Source: Planctomycetota bacterium | GTDB taxonomy: Bacteria; Planctomycetota; UBA1135 | NCBI GenBank assembly: GCA_024229395.1 | Contig: JAAESM010000050.1 | Coordinates: 122,043 to 186,042, forward strand | Length of the DNA stretch: 64,000 nucleotides | Reading direction: 5' to 3' | In this document: positions 52,798 through 61,513 of the stretch, in pieces | Position numbering within the stretch: position 1 is the first letter of the stretch | Layout: the number at the start of each line of letters is the position of its first letter | Made by a program: the position numbers and the translations under genes | Notes under the pieces: model-generated | Database searches by the model: none | What the model saw: only the letters and a program-made list of their open reading frames with translations | What the model was told of the DNA's origin: nothing

Positions 52798-54345
52798 CTA
52801 CAGCGGGATGGAGCCGTGCTTCTTCGGCGGGTTGGATTCGCGCTTGGTAGCGAGCAACTCGAGCGCGCGGATCAAACGTGGGCGCGTGCGCGACGGAATA
52901 ATCACATCGTCGATTAGTCCGCGTTCGGCCGCCAAGTATGGATTGGCGAACATCTCGCGATACTCTTCGATCTTCTGCGCTTCCATTGCAGCAGGATCAT
53001 CGGCCGCAGCGATCTCGCGACGATGGATGATTTTGGCTGCGCCTTCGGCACCCATCACGGCGATCTCAGCACCTGGCCAAGAGACGTTCCAATCCCCTCG
53101 CGTGGATTTAGAAGACAACACGCAGTACGCGCCGCCATAGGCCTTGCGCGTGACTACCGTCAACTTAGGCACAGTGGCCTCGCAGTAAGCGTAGAGCAAC
53201 TTGGCGCCACGTCGGATGATGCCACCATGTTCTTGCACCGTTCCTGGCATGAAGCCAGGAACATCCTCGAGGGTCACGATTGGAATGTTGAAACAATCGC
53301 AAAAGCGCACGAAGCGCGCGGCCTTCTCGCTGGAATCAATATCCAACACGCCTGCCATTGCCATTGGTTGGTTGGCAACGATGCCGACCGAACGCCCGGC
53401 CAAGCGCGCAAGGCCAATCACAATGTTGCGCGCGAAGCCTTCCTGGATCTCCATGAAGTCACCATCATCGACCACTGCGGTGATGACCTTCTTGATGTCA
53501 TAAGGCTGGTTCGGAGATTCTGGGATAATCGAATCCAACTCCGCTTCGCAACGATCGCTTGGATCATCGGTGTGATGCAGCGGTGGCTCCTCGGTGTTGT
53601 TGGCGGGCAAGAAAGACAACAGACGACGAATCCGCGCCAAGCATTCGGCGTCGTCTTCGCAGGTGAAGTGACTGGTTCCGCTGATTTCCTCGTGCACATG
53701 AGCGCCACCCAAGTCTTCGGAAGTCACGTCTTCATGGGTTACGGTCTTCACTACATCCGGGCCAGTGATATGCATGTAGGCACTGCCTTCGACCATCAGG
53801 ATGAAGTCGGTCAGAGCAGGCGAATAGACCGCGCCGCCGGCACATGGGCCCATGATCGCGGAGATTTGTGGGACCACGCCGCTGGCCAAAGTGTTGCGCA
53901 GGAAGATCTCGGAATAACCGGCCAGGGAAACCACACCTTCTTGGATGCGTGCACCCCCGGAGTCATTCAAGCCGATCATCGGAATGCCAAGTTTCATGGC
54001 CAGGTCCATGACCTTGACGATCTTCATCGCATGCTCTTCGGCAAGACTACCACCAAAGACGGTGAAGTCCTGCGCGAACACCGCGACCGCACGACCATCG
54101 ATGGTTCCAGTGCCGGTCATCACGCCGTCGCCCAAGGGCTTCTGCTTGTCCAAACCGAAGTTGGAGCTGCGATGACGTCGGAAGGCGTCGATCTCCTCGA
54201 AGGAGCCTTGGTCAAGCAATAGCTCGATGCGTTCGTGGGCTGTCAGCTTGCCTTTGGCATGCTGCGCCGCGATACGTTTCTCGCCACCACCGAGTTGCGC
54301 TTCGGCGCGCAAACTCTCCAGTTTCTCAATGGGATCTTGGTTCAT
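52798..54345 (-). CDS. Carboxyltransferase subunit, propionyl-CoA carboxylase type
   Basis: A 515-residue PccB-type carboxyltransferase: [37 protein letters not shown] (first oxyanion site), [20 protein letters not shown], and [17 protein letters not shown] and [13 protein letters not shown] in the C-terminal half. Together with the carboxylase and carrier it would form methylmalonyl-CoA from propionyl-CoA, as implied by the epimerase gene upstream. Its ATG overlaps the epimerase stop (ATGA). Confidence 0.93.
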   Translation of the reverse strand: MNQDPIEKLESLRAEAQLGGGEKRIAAQHAKGKLTAHERIELLLDQGSFEEIDAFRRHRSSNFGLDKQKPLGDGVMTGTGTIDGRAVAVFAQDFTVFGGSLAEEHAMKIVKVMDLAMKLGIPMIGLNDSGGARIQEGVVSLAGYSEIFLRNTLASGVVPQISAIMGPCAGGAVYSPALTDFILMVEGSAYMHITGPDVVKTVTHEDVTSEDLGGAHVHEEISGTSHFTCEDDAECLARIRRLLSFLPANNTEEPPLHHTDDPSDRCEAELDSIIPESPNQPYDIKKVITAVVDDGDFMEIQEGFARNIVIGLARLAGRSVGIVANQPMAMAGVLDIDSSEKAARFVRFCDCFNIPIVTLEDVPGFMPGTVQEHGGIIRRGAKLLYAYCEATVPKLTVVTRKAYGGAYCVLSSKSTRGDWNVSWPGAEIAVMGAEGAAKIIHRREIAAADDPAAMEAQKIEEYREMFANPYLAAERGLIDDVIIPSRTRPRLIRALELLATKRESNPPKKHGSIPL

Positions 54346-54770
54346 GAATCGCTAGTGAATCCTTCGCCGCCCTCGACCAGCTCGGTCAAGACGCCGCCGG
54401 TCGCTGCCGGGTGCACGAAGGCGATGCGGGTGCTGTGCGCACCGCCGCGGGGTTGTTCATCGATCAGCCGCACGCCTTTGCCTTTGGCGTCTTCAATCGC
54501 TGCCGCGCAATCTTCGACCGCCAAAGCCACATGGTGCAGACCAGGGCCTTTCTTATCGAGATACTTGCGTACCGGTGAACTGGGGGAAATCGGGCAGACC
54601 AACTCAATGCGGGTTTCGCCGGCGTACATCATCTGCACTTCGACGCCCTGTTCCTCGACAACCTCACGACCACCCGCGCGTAATCCGAGCTGTTCGGACC
54701 ATTGTTTGGTGGCGACGTCGAGATCTTCAACGGCGATGGCAATGTGATCGACTCCGAGGATGTTGGTCAT
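54342..54770 (-). CDS. Methylmalonyl-CoA epimerase
   Basis: A 142-residue VOC-fold protein starting at ATG 54770 ([18 protein letters not shown]). Metal-binding His in DHIAIAV, Glu in TRIELVCP, His in [10 protein letters not shown] and Glu in VLTELVEG match the epimerase set. It converts (S)- to (R)-methylmalonyl-CoA for the mutase. It is the first gene of the carboxylase operon. A longer in-frame reading (to 54929) would run into the divergent thioesterase gene and is rejected. Confidence 0.92.
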   Translation of the reverse strand: MTNILGVDHIAIAVEDLDVATKQWSEQLGLRAGGREVVEEQGVEVQMMYAGETRIELVCPISPSSPVRKYLDKKGPGLHHVALAVEDCAAAIEDAKGKGVRLIDEQPRGGAHSTRIAFVHPAATGGVLTELVEGGEGFTSDS

Positions 54771-54818
54771 GGTTGGCAAGGGGGCCCGGTCGTAAGAGAG
54801 GAGTATAGTCCAGCCTCG

Positions 54819-55280
54819 ATGAGCTCCCAACCACCGCCACCAGCCATGCAAGCTCCTTGCGTCCCCCCTGCCGATCAGATCCGTTTTCGTGCCCACAGTC
54901 GCACGCGCTGGTCGGATGAGGACAACCAAGGTGTGCTGAATAACGCGGTGTTCTTGACCCTACTCGAAGAGGCCCGCCACCAATATTGCCTGCACCTGGG
55001 GCTAATCGGCGTGCAGAACCAGTTCACCTTCGTTTTGGGGCAGACCAATCTGCGCCATCTAGCACCCGGCCACGGCCCTGCGGATGTCGAGATCCAGATT
55101 GCCACGGTGCGCCTGGGCTCGCGTTCCTTCCATCAGGCCTACCGGATTTGCACGCCAGGCAGCCATGAAGTGTGGGCTGAGGCAGAAGCCGTGATGGTGA
55201 TCTGGGATTCAGAAAACGGCGGAAGTGCGGCAATGCCGGCCTTTTTCCGCGACAAGATCGCTGAATTCGAAGGCCTGTAG
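54819..55280 (+). CDS. Hotdog-fold acyl-CoA thioesterase
   Basis: A 153-residue protein of the 4HBT/YbgC type: RTRWSDEDNQGVLNNAVFLTLLEEARHQY is the typical motif with Asp/Asn near the active-site region, followed by the beta strands LGQTNLRHLAPGHGPADVEIQI and SFHQAYRI. It would hydrolyse an acyl-CoA. It is divergent from the propionyl-CoA operon with 48 nt between starts and may share regulation. A TATAGT box lies just before the ATG at 54803-54808. ATG 54846 is an alternative start. Confidence 0.78.
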   Translation: MSSQPPPPAMQAPCVPPADQIRFRAHSRTRWSDEDNQGVLNNAVFLTLLEEARHQYCLHLGLIGVQNQFTFVLGQTNLRHLAPGHGPADVEIQIATVRLGSRSFHQAYRICTPGSHEVWAEAEAVMVIWDSENGGSAAMPAFFRDKIAEFEGL

Positions 55281-55341
55281 GTTGGTGCACTTGGCTGTGG
55301 CCTGCTAAGCTGGACCTCCCCCCCGATTCACCAAAATCCGC

Positions 55342-56952
55342 ATGAACCGCACCCTTTGCCTTGCTCTAGTGGGTTTGCTCGCGTCACCGCTTGCAGCCCA
55401 GTCCAACGCCACCAGCTCCTTGATGACCTATGGCGACATCATTGGCCAGCCTTTTTCGGCTGAGTTCCATGACCTTACGCCGAACACCAATACCTTCCTG
55501 ATTCCGTCCTTCGTGAATACAGGAAGCACCTTCCTGGTAGGACAGACCGGCGACCCCAACGATGTGTTGACGGTCGCTCTGGACCTGGCCATGAATGGCA
55601 CCTATTTCACCACCATGTCCAACGCCCAAGGTGAAGCCAGCTTTAACTTGGCCTTGCCGAACAACCCGGCCTTGCTCGACCGCAATGTCTACTGGCAGGG
55701 ATTCAGTCGCCCCGGCGGTGGCGGTGCTGGCCACAACGATAGTTTCTCCAATATTCGTCTGATGAGCCTGAATCATGCGGACCGTTGGCAAGCGACCGAC
55801 AACCGGGCGTCGATCGCCAGTTCCAACTTGGCTTACTGCACCGCAGAAACCGGCGAGACCCATGGCCGCCCGACCAAGCTGTTCGTTTGTGGTGGCGGCC
55901 CCGCGCTGCTGGTCGACGTGTCCACGCCATACCCAACCATCAACCGTTGCTGGGAAGTGAACTCCGTCACCGGCCGTCACACCATCTTGCCTGGAGTGAT
56001 GAACGCTGGTCGCGCCTTCCACCAAGTGGTCCAACTGCAAGATGGCCGCTTCATGGCAATCGGTGGAATTGAAGGCCCTCATGGCAGCGGCAACAACCAT
56101 TACACCAAGGTGCTGAACAGCTGTGAGATCTACGATCCAGCCACCGGCGTGTGGACCGCCACCGCACCGATGGGCACACACCGCGCCGGCAGTACCGCGA
56201 TGGTCTTGCCCGATGGCCGTGTTTACGTCGCCGGTGGTACGAGCGGCAACAACCAACACGAGATGCACGATGTCGTCGACCTGCTCGGCACTGCGCTGAA
56301 GTCGACCGAGTTCTACAACCCCGCCACCAACTCATGGAGTTCGGGCCCATCACTGACCGAGTACAAGGCAGGTGCTGCCGGTTTGGTCCTGCAGGATGGT
56401 CGCTGGTTGGTTTCGGGTGGCATCACCCACACTCTGCTGTTCGGCATTCCAATTCCGGACTTCTCCGACAACCAGCAGATCTACGACCCGGCCACCGGCA
56501 ACTGGTCCAACACCGGCAGCCTGCGTAATAAGCGTGCGCTTGGCGGTGTGGCGCAAATGAATAACGGCCTGGTCTTCATCGCCGGTGGTGCTGGCGGCGA
56601 CATCTTCAACATTGGCCCGATCAAGAAGACCGAGGTCTGGAACCCCGCGACCGACAACACCACGCCCAAGCCGAACCTCTCGGCAGACGCGGCCTTCAAC
56701 ATCACCGTGTTGTTGGCCGACGGCCGCGTGATGGTCGTCGGTGGTGCACGTGGCGACTTGGTCGACCCGATCCCGATCAACAACGTTTGGATCTACGACG
56801 ACAGCACGGGGTTGGTGACTGCAGGAACGTCGTTGCCAGAGAGTCACGCAGGTGGCGTGGTCACTGTGTTCGAGGATGGCACCGTCTATTGCGGTGGTGG
56901 CGAATCGGATACGGGTGCGTCGACACGCACCGCGGTCTCGTTCTCCGATTAG
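55342..56952 (+). CDS. Secreted Kelch/galactose-oxidase-like protein
   Basis: A 536-residue exported protein with a signal peptide (MNRTLCLALVGLLASPLAAQ). Residues 40-140 form a beta module related to those of other exported proteins here. From about residue 190 there are at least five Kelch-like blades (GRAFHQVVQLQDGRFMAIGG, HRAGSTAMVLPDGRVYVAGG, YKAGAAGLVLQDGRWLVSGG, LGGVAQMNNGLVFIAGG, AAFNITVLLADGRVMVVGG, AGGVVTVFEDGTVYCGGG). The propeller may bind carbohydrate or protein; no copper-site residues of galactose oxidase are evident. It ends at a strong terminator. Confidence 0.82.
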   Translation: MNRTLCLALVGLLASPLAAQSNATSSLMTYGDIIGQPFSAEFHDLTPNTNTFLIPSFVNTGSTFLVGQTGDPNDVLTVALDLAMNGTYFTTMSNAQGEASFNLALPNNPALLDRNVYWQGFSRPGGGGAGHNDSFSNIRLMSLNHADRWQATDNRASIASSNLAYCTAETGETHGRPTKLFVCGGGPALLVDVSTPYPTINRCWEVNSVTGRHTILPGVMNAGRAFHQVVQLQDGRFMAIGGIEGPHGSGNNHYTKVLNSCEIYDPATGVWTATAPMGTHRAGSTAMVLPDGRVYVAGGTSGNNQHEMHDVVDLLGTALKSTEFYNPATNSWSSGPSLTEYKAGAAGLVLQDGRWLVSGGITHTLLFGIPIPDFSDNQQIYDPATGNWSNTGSLRNKRALGGVAQMNNGLVFIAGGAGGDIFNIGPIKKTEVWNPATDNTTPKPNLSADAAFNITVLLADGRVMVVGGARGDLVDPIPINNVWIYDDSTGLVTAGTSLPESHAGGVVTVFEDGTVYCGGGESDTGASTRTAVSFSD

Positions 56953-56990
56953 AACGAAAGAAGCATTCGCTGCTCCCGAGACCATGAGAA

Positions 56991-57023
56991 AGGCGTCGCT
57001 GTGAAAACAGCGACGCCTTTTTT
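56991..57023 (+). terminator. Rho-independent terminator of the Kelch gene
   Basis: A perfect 12-bp stem (56991-57002 with 57007-57018) capped by a GAAA tetraloop is followed by a T-run (57019-57023). A preceding A-run lets it work for the convergent FadL gene as well. Confidence 0.92.
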
Positions 57024-57072
57024 CCTGCCCCCTAAGCCATTCGGCCGGCCATGCTATGGAATGCTGCTGGAC

Positions 57073-58560
57073 CTACCAGCTCATCGAGCAACCGAACATC
57101 ACCGACAGGACCTGCTGATTGAACTCGTCACGTGAGAGATCCGAAAGCACGGTGTTATCACCACTAGTCCATTTCTCTGGCAGGGCGGCAATCACGGCGA
57201 GGTGCCAGTCAAAGACATCTTGCGGTCCACCCCACAAGGTGGCGCCGACCGCTGCGTGCATGGTGTTGTAAGGAGCAACCCCTGAGAAGACCGAACCACG
57301 CACCGGGTTATTCGACCAGCCAACACCGCCGCGCAAAGTCAGGCGCTCGCCGACGTCGGCCTCATAACCAGCCGACAACACGATGCTGTCGCGCCAGTTC
57401 AAACCCAAGTCCACATCAACCGAGCCATCGCCGCCTAGGTAGCCTTGGAACTCCGGGTTGCTCGGGTTGGTCAGGTGCACATTCCAATCGGAGAATGTCG
57501 AGGACCAATCGGTCCAAACGAACTTGGCGTGGAAGCGGTCATGGTTATCGAAACGGTGCGCGACCGACATGCCGGCTTGGCGCGGGAAAGCGATGCTTGC
57601 CAACTCGAAGTCGTAACTGGAACGCGGATCATCAAGGAAATCCTCACTCAAGATGTCTTCCAGACCTTCGACGAAAGCGCCCAAGTCGGCGGACAGGTCG
57701 ACATCGACCTTGCCTTCCATATCGGTGGCAGTGGATTGTGGACGGAACCAGAAGCCGACCTGGGTCTGCTCAGTCGCTTGCCATGTGCCGCCGAACTTCA
57801 AGAAGATGGTTGGCATGCCGCTGTCGGCTTCACCACTGAACTCGGTCTGAAAACGATCCACACCACGGTCCATACCCAGTTGCTGAATCAGATCACCCCA
57901 ACTCATGTCCCCGAAGACGTTGGCCAAGCCTACCGGGATATCTCCCTGTAACTTCGACAAGCCAAGTTCGGTGGCTGCGGTGGTTTCAAGGTTGGTATCG
58001 CGAATCGACAAGCCAACGCCAAAACTCCAATCACGATTGACGCGCCACGCGAGACTAGGCTCCAAAGCCAACTGCATCAGCTGAGTTTCCATGGGCACCT
58101 GATCCTGCATCGGGCCGCCACTGCCATCGGGGTTGACCGTGACAAGATTCAAATCGGTCGTGCGGGTGGCCGCGAAGTCGGCGCCGAGCGTAGGTTGAAA
58201 AGCAATACTCCACGCCACGTTGGGGTCGATCAGCTGGGCGAAAGCAAACCAAGGACCGATAGCGGCATCTTGGCTGACGTCGATAGCGTTGCCATTGCGA
58301 TCAGTGATGTCGGTTTGGGTATCGACAAAGCGCCCATACAACTCAAAGCGGCTCTGCGCATTCGGATGACGCGTATGCGACCCGAACAGGTTCATCAAAC
58401 TCGCCGGATTGGTTGAGGCATCGAGTGCACTGCCGCCGCCGGCCACGCCTGCACCCGCGGTACCTGCCGAAATTGGCGAAATGCCTGTCAGTTCCCCACC
58501 TTGCTGGGCGGCCAAAACGGGGGAACAAAGAAGGAATACAGCTGGCAGCAGTCGGGGCAT
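57073..58560 (-). CDS. Outer-membrane protein, OmpP1/FadL family
   Basis: A 495-residue exported beta-barrel. After the signal peptide (MPRLLPAVFLLCSPVLAAQ) the N-terminal hatch GISPISAGTAGAGVAGGGSALDASTNPASL has the NPA motif of FadL-type transporters. Alternating hydrophobic strands fill the rest and the chain ends MFGCSMSW with the C-terminal aromatic residue of outer-membrane barrels. FadL proteins bring long-chain fatty acids or other hydrophobic compounds across the outer membrane. The strand count was not determined. Confidence 0.9.
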   Translation of the reverse strand: MPRLLPAVFLLCSPVLAAQQGGELTGISPISAGTAGAGVAGGGSALDASTNPASLMNLFGSHTRHPNAQSRFELYGRFVDTQTDITDRNGNAIDVSQDAAIGPWFAFAQLIDPNVAWSIAFQPTLGADFAATRTTDLNLVTVNPDGSGGPMQDQVPMETQLMQLALEPSLAWRVNRDWSFGVGLSIRDTNLETTAATELGLSKLQGDIPVGLANVFGDMSWGDLIQQLGMDRGVDRFQTEFSGEADSGMPTIFLKFGGTWQATEQTQVGFWFRPQSTATDMEGKVDVDLSADLGAFVEGLEDILSEDFLDDPRSSYDFELASIAFPRQAGMSVAHRFDNHDRFHAKFVWTDWSSTFSDWNVHLTNPSNPEFQGYLGGDGSVDVDLGLNWRDSIVLSAGYEADVGERLTLRGGVGWSNNPVRGSVFSGVAPYNTMHAAVGATLWGGPQDVFDWHLAVIAALPEKWTSGDNTVLSDLSRDEFNQQVLSVMFGCSMSW

Positions 58561-58578
58561 CTACGGATCTAGGGGGAC

Positions 58579-59562
58579 TCAGGAATCGCTTTGAACAGGT
58601 TTCTCGCGTCGTAGAGTATCAAGCACCGTCTGCATTAGGGTCGGGTAATCCGAACGGAAATGCATCTGCCCGCCTTCCATGGGGTGCTCAAAGTGGATTC
58701 CAAAGGCATGCAGCAGCGTGCGATCCACCTCTGGGCAAGTATCCGGCAGCATGCCAGGGCCGAAATTGCGTGCGGTATAGAAGGGATCCCCCACGATTGG
58801 CGTGCCGACGGAAGTGAGGTGCACGCGAATCTGGTGCTTGCGTCCAGTCTTCGGCTGGATTTTCATCAAAGCGAAGCCGTCGAAGTCTTCCATGACCTCC
58901 CAGTAGCTAATGGCGTCACGGGTGCCAGCCTTGTGGGAATTGGTGGATGCCACGCGGCTTGGGTGCTTGGGATCGGCGTAGAGGCGTTTCTCGATCCAAT
59001 CGGAGCGGAAACGCGGCTTGCCATAGCAGATGGCGTGGTACTCCTTTTCGACGGTGCGCTCGGCGAATTGGCTCTGCAGATCCTCGAAGGTCTTGCGATC
59101 GAAAGCCACAACACACACCCCGGAGGTGCCACGGTCGAGGCGGTGCACGATTCCGGGCCGTTCCGCGCCTTGGCCGATGGGCAAATCAGGCCCAAATTGC
59201 TGGACTAGCCAATTGGCCACACTCATCTGAGGGTCGCCCGCGCTATTGCCATGCATGGGCAGTCCCGCAGGTTTATCCAAAACTGCCAGAAACTCGTCGC
59301 GATAAAGGACTAACGGCTCCAAGGCCGAGCCCGGTTCAGGCACTTCAAGACTAGGCGGCGTGAGCAGCAATTGCTGTCCAACTTCGACTAAAACCCCCGG
59401 TTTATGCAGGACTTCGCCATCGACCTGCAGGCGTCCCTCGCGAATCCAGCCGGACAATCGCGAGCGCGAATAGGCTCCTCCGAGCAACTCCACGATCACC
59501 TTATCGAGGCGTTTTCCGTGAAATTCAGGAGGGATAGTGGCGCGAAAGCTGCTGGCAGACAT
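58579..59562 (-). CDS. RluA-family pseudouridine synthase
   Basis: A 327-residue enzyme. An S4 RNA-binding domain (RLDKVIVELLGGAYSRSRLSGWIREGRLQVDG) is followed by the catalytic domain with the HRLDRGTSGVCVVAFD motif (catalytic Asp), LDKPAGLPMHG and TGRKHQIRVHLTSVGTPIVGDPFY. It converts specific uridines of rRNA to pseudouridine. The target (RluC, RluD type) is unknown. It ends 18 nt before the FadL gene and lies 139 nt from the divergent FGE-domain gene. Confidence 0.93.
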   Translation of the reverse strand: MSASSFRATIPPEFHGKRLDKVIVELLGGAYSRSRLSGWIREGRLQVDGEVLHKPGVLVEVGQQLLLTPPSLEVPEPGSALEPLVLYRDEFLAVLDKPAGLPMHGNSAGDPQMSVANWLVQQFGPDLPIGQGAERPGIVHRLDRGTSGVCVVAFDRKTFEDLQSQFAERTVEKEYHAICYGKPRFRSDWIEKRLYADPKHPSRVASTNSHKAGTRDAISYWEVMEDFDGFALMKIQPKTGRKHQIRVHLTSVGTPIVGDPFYTARNFGPGMLPDTCPEVDRTLLHAFGIHFEHPMEGGQMHFRSDYPTLMQTVLDTLRREKPVQSDS

Positions 59563-59637
59563 GAGGTAGAGCGAAACCGAGGTCGCGCAACAGTCTAGAA
59601 CAGCTTAGCCGTCGCGGTTGGCCCCTCGCCTCCGCAT

Positions 59638-59666
59638 TTGGCGAGTCGCGCAAATCAATGTACATT
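59638..59666 (+). promoter_or_regulatory. Putative promoter of the FGE-domain gene
   Basis: TTGGCG (59638-59643), a 17-nt spacer and TACATT (59661-59666) match the sigma70 consensus at 4 of 6 positions each. A start near 59673 leaves a leader of about 30 nt before ATG 59702. Confidence 0.5.
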
Positions 59667-59701
59667 GTCCGGCTCCCCTGCGGCTCAAAGCCCCATACAG
59701 G

Positions 59702-61504
59702 ATGATTACCACTCTACTCTTAAGCCTTCCCCTCGCGTTGCAGCAAGCACCTGAGCAACGCCCCGGCCTAGTCCTGATCCCAGGCGGCAATACCGTGATT
59801 GGCGCGGATCTGGAATCCACCATCGAGCGTATTCACGAGATGCCTGCTTCGGCCGGTGTCTTGGCTGGCGAATGCCCACGCGGTTCGATGATGGTAGATA
59901 CCTTCTACATCAGCCCGACCCTGGTCACCAACGAAATGTATTTGGAGTTCGTCAACGCCACCGGTGCCATGCCACCACCGGCGTGGGCCGTGATCAGCAA
60001 GGAGCGCCGCGCGGAATTGATTGCAGCCGGCAAAGAAGAGTTTGGCCCGGGCTACAAGTTCGACGACGAGACCAAAGGTCGTTGGTGGACTAGCCACTGG
60101 CAAGACGAGGGTCAAGGCTGGGAGATGGCTCCTGCCATCGCCCTTGAGCCGGTCGTATCAATCTCCTTCCTGCAAGCCCAAGCTTATTGTGCATGGGCAG
60201 GTCTTCGCCCGCCGACCGAGCCTGAGTGGACTCGCGCAGCACGTGGTGACACCGAGTTTGACTACCCCTTCGGCCCTGAGTTCGATCGTAACAAGGTCAG
60301 TCACAACGCAACCAAGCCAAGCAACCTTTCCTACAAGTTGCTGCCGGTGTGCTCTATGGATAACGCTTCGCCATTCGGCATTTACGACCAGGTTGGTCTG
60401 GTGCACGAGTTCACCGATTCGCGTGCCACCAAGCTTGATAATTGGAAGTCCTTCAGCGTTGACTTCCTCAATGACAAGGGCAAGGTCGACAATACCATCT
60501 ACCCTGCTCCAGATTGGGATTCGAGTCGCATCTTGATTAAGGGTGGTAGCTACCGCAACCAAGAGACCAACTGCCGCATTGATACCCGCATTGGTTTTGA
60601 GCGTGATTCTTCCGCTTCGATCATTGGTTTCCGTGTTGCTTCGAGCGCGCTGCCGGTCAAGGACAGTGCTTACTTGCGTAGCCAAGTTTTGCGCTCCAGC
60701 GTCTTGGGTGGAACTCCAACCACCATCCTTAACTACCAGCAGGCCATCGGCGTCGAGAAGCACAGTTACGTCAACATGGCGTCCGTTGAGGCCAAGCGTG
60801 GCACTCACGACGACGTCAGCGAGGTCAACTTGCCGGACACGTACGCGGTCTTCGGTCCGCACACCAGCTTGAGCCTGACTCCGATCAAGGATCCATTCAA
60901 GCACCACGGTCACGCCAAGCTGAGCGCAATCGACAAGACCATCAAGAAGTCTGGTCTTATGGTTGCTGTGGCTGCCCTCTACACCGATGTCTCTTTCGCA
61001 GACACCGATTTGGAGGCTGGCGCCTACAGCGTGGTCTACATGCCTGGTCTGAAGATGAAGGACATCGAGATCTGGGGTGGCTGGGTCAAGGGCACCGAGC
61101 GTGTGGTCGTCGAAGAAGAGGTCGTTGAAGAGTCCGCCGAAGCCGAAGAAGGTAAGAACGACAAGAAGAAGGAGAAGAAGGAAGAGGCCAAGAAGTTCAA
61201 GCCTTCTGTCGACATCAGCGGTGTGGAACTGATCCCTACTGTTCGCCACATGCTGCTGGTCAACAACGAAGGAGTGGCCGTTGCAGCGCTGCCAGTGATT
61301 GGCAACCCTGCCTACGCTCGTGACAACAAGGTCCCGAACGAGATCACCTTCCGCGAGGCCAAAGCCAAGAAGGGTGCAGCCATCGAGTTCGAGTTCAAGC
61401 TTCCGAGTGGCCGCGGCAACGCCTACGGCTTCAAGTTCGCCATCACCCCGGTGGATGACAACGGCAATGACCTGAGCAGCCCAGCTGCTTGGAACCCTCA
61501 GTAA
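59702..61504 (+). CDS. Secreted FGE/SUMF1-domain protein
   Basis: A 600-residue exported protein (signal peptide MITTLLLSLPLALQQ). Residues 20-320 form a formylglycine-generating-enzyme-like domain: LVLIPGGNTVIGAD, SFLQAQAYCAWAGLRPPTEPEWTRAARG, FGIYDQVGLVHEFTDS and LIKGGSYRN...GFRVA. Such domains in secreted proteins of this kind often serve non-catalytic or structural roles (as in GldJ). A Glu/Lys-rich linker (VVVEEEVVEESAEAEEGK, then KKKEKKEEAKK) joins a beta-rich C-terminal part. No sulfatase is seen nearby, so a sulfatase-activating role is not supported by context. Confidence 0.82.
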   Translation: MITTLLLSLPLALQQAPEQRPGLVLIPGGNTVIGADLESTIERIHEMPASAGVLAGECPRGSMMVDTFYISPTLVTNEMYLEFVNATGAMPPPAWAVISKERRAELIAAGKEEFGPGYKFDDETKGRWWTSHWQDEGQGWEMAPAIALEPVVSISFLQAQAYCAWAGLRPPTEPEWTRAARGDTEFDYPFGPEFDRNKVSHNATKPSNLSYKLLPVCSMDNASPFGIYDQVGLVHEFTDSRATKLDNWKSFSVDFLNDKGKVDNTIYPAPDWDSSRILIKGGSYRNQETNCRIDTRIGFERDSSASIIGFRVASSALPVKDSAYLRSQVLRSSVLGGTPTTILNYQQAIGVEKHSYVNMASVEAKRGTHDDVSEVNLPDTYAVFGPHTSLSLTPIKDPFKHHGHAKLSAIDKTIKKSGLMVAVAALYTDVSFADTDLEAGAYSVVYMPGLKMKDIEIWGGWVKGTERVVVEEEVVEESAEAEEGKNDKKKEKKEEAKKFKPSVDISGVELIPTVRHMLLVNNEGVAVAALPVIGNPAYARDNKVPNEITFREAKAKKGAAIEFEFKLPSGRGNAYGFKFAITPVDDNGNDLSSPAAWNPQ

Positions 61505-61513
61505 AGCAAAAGC

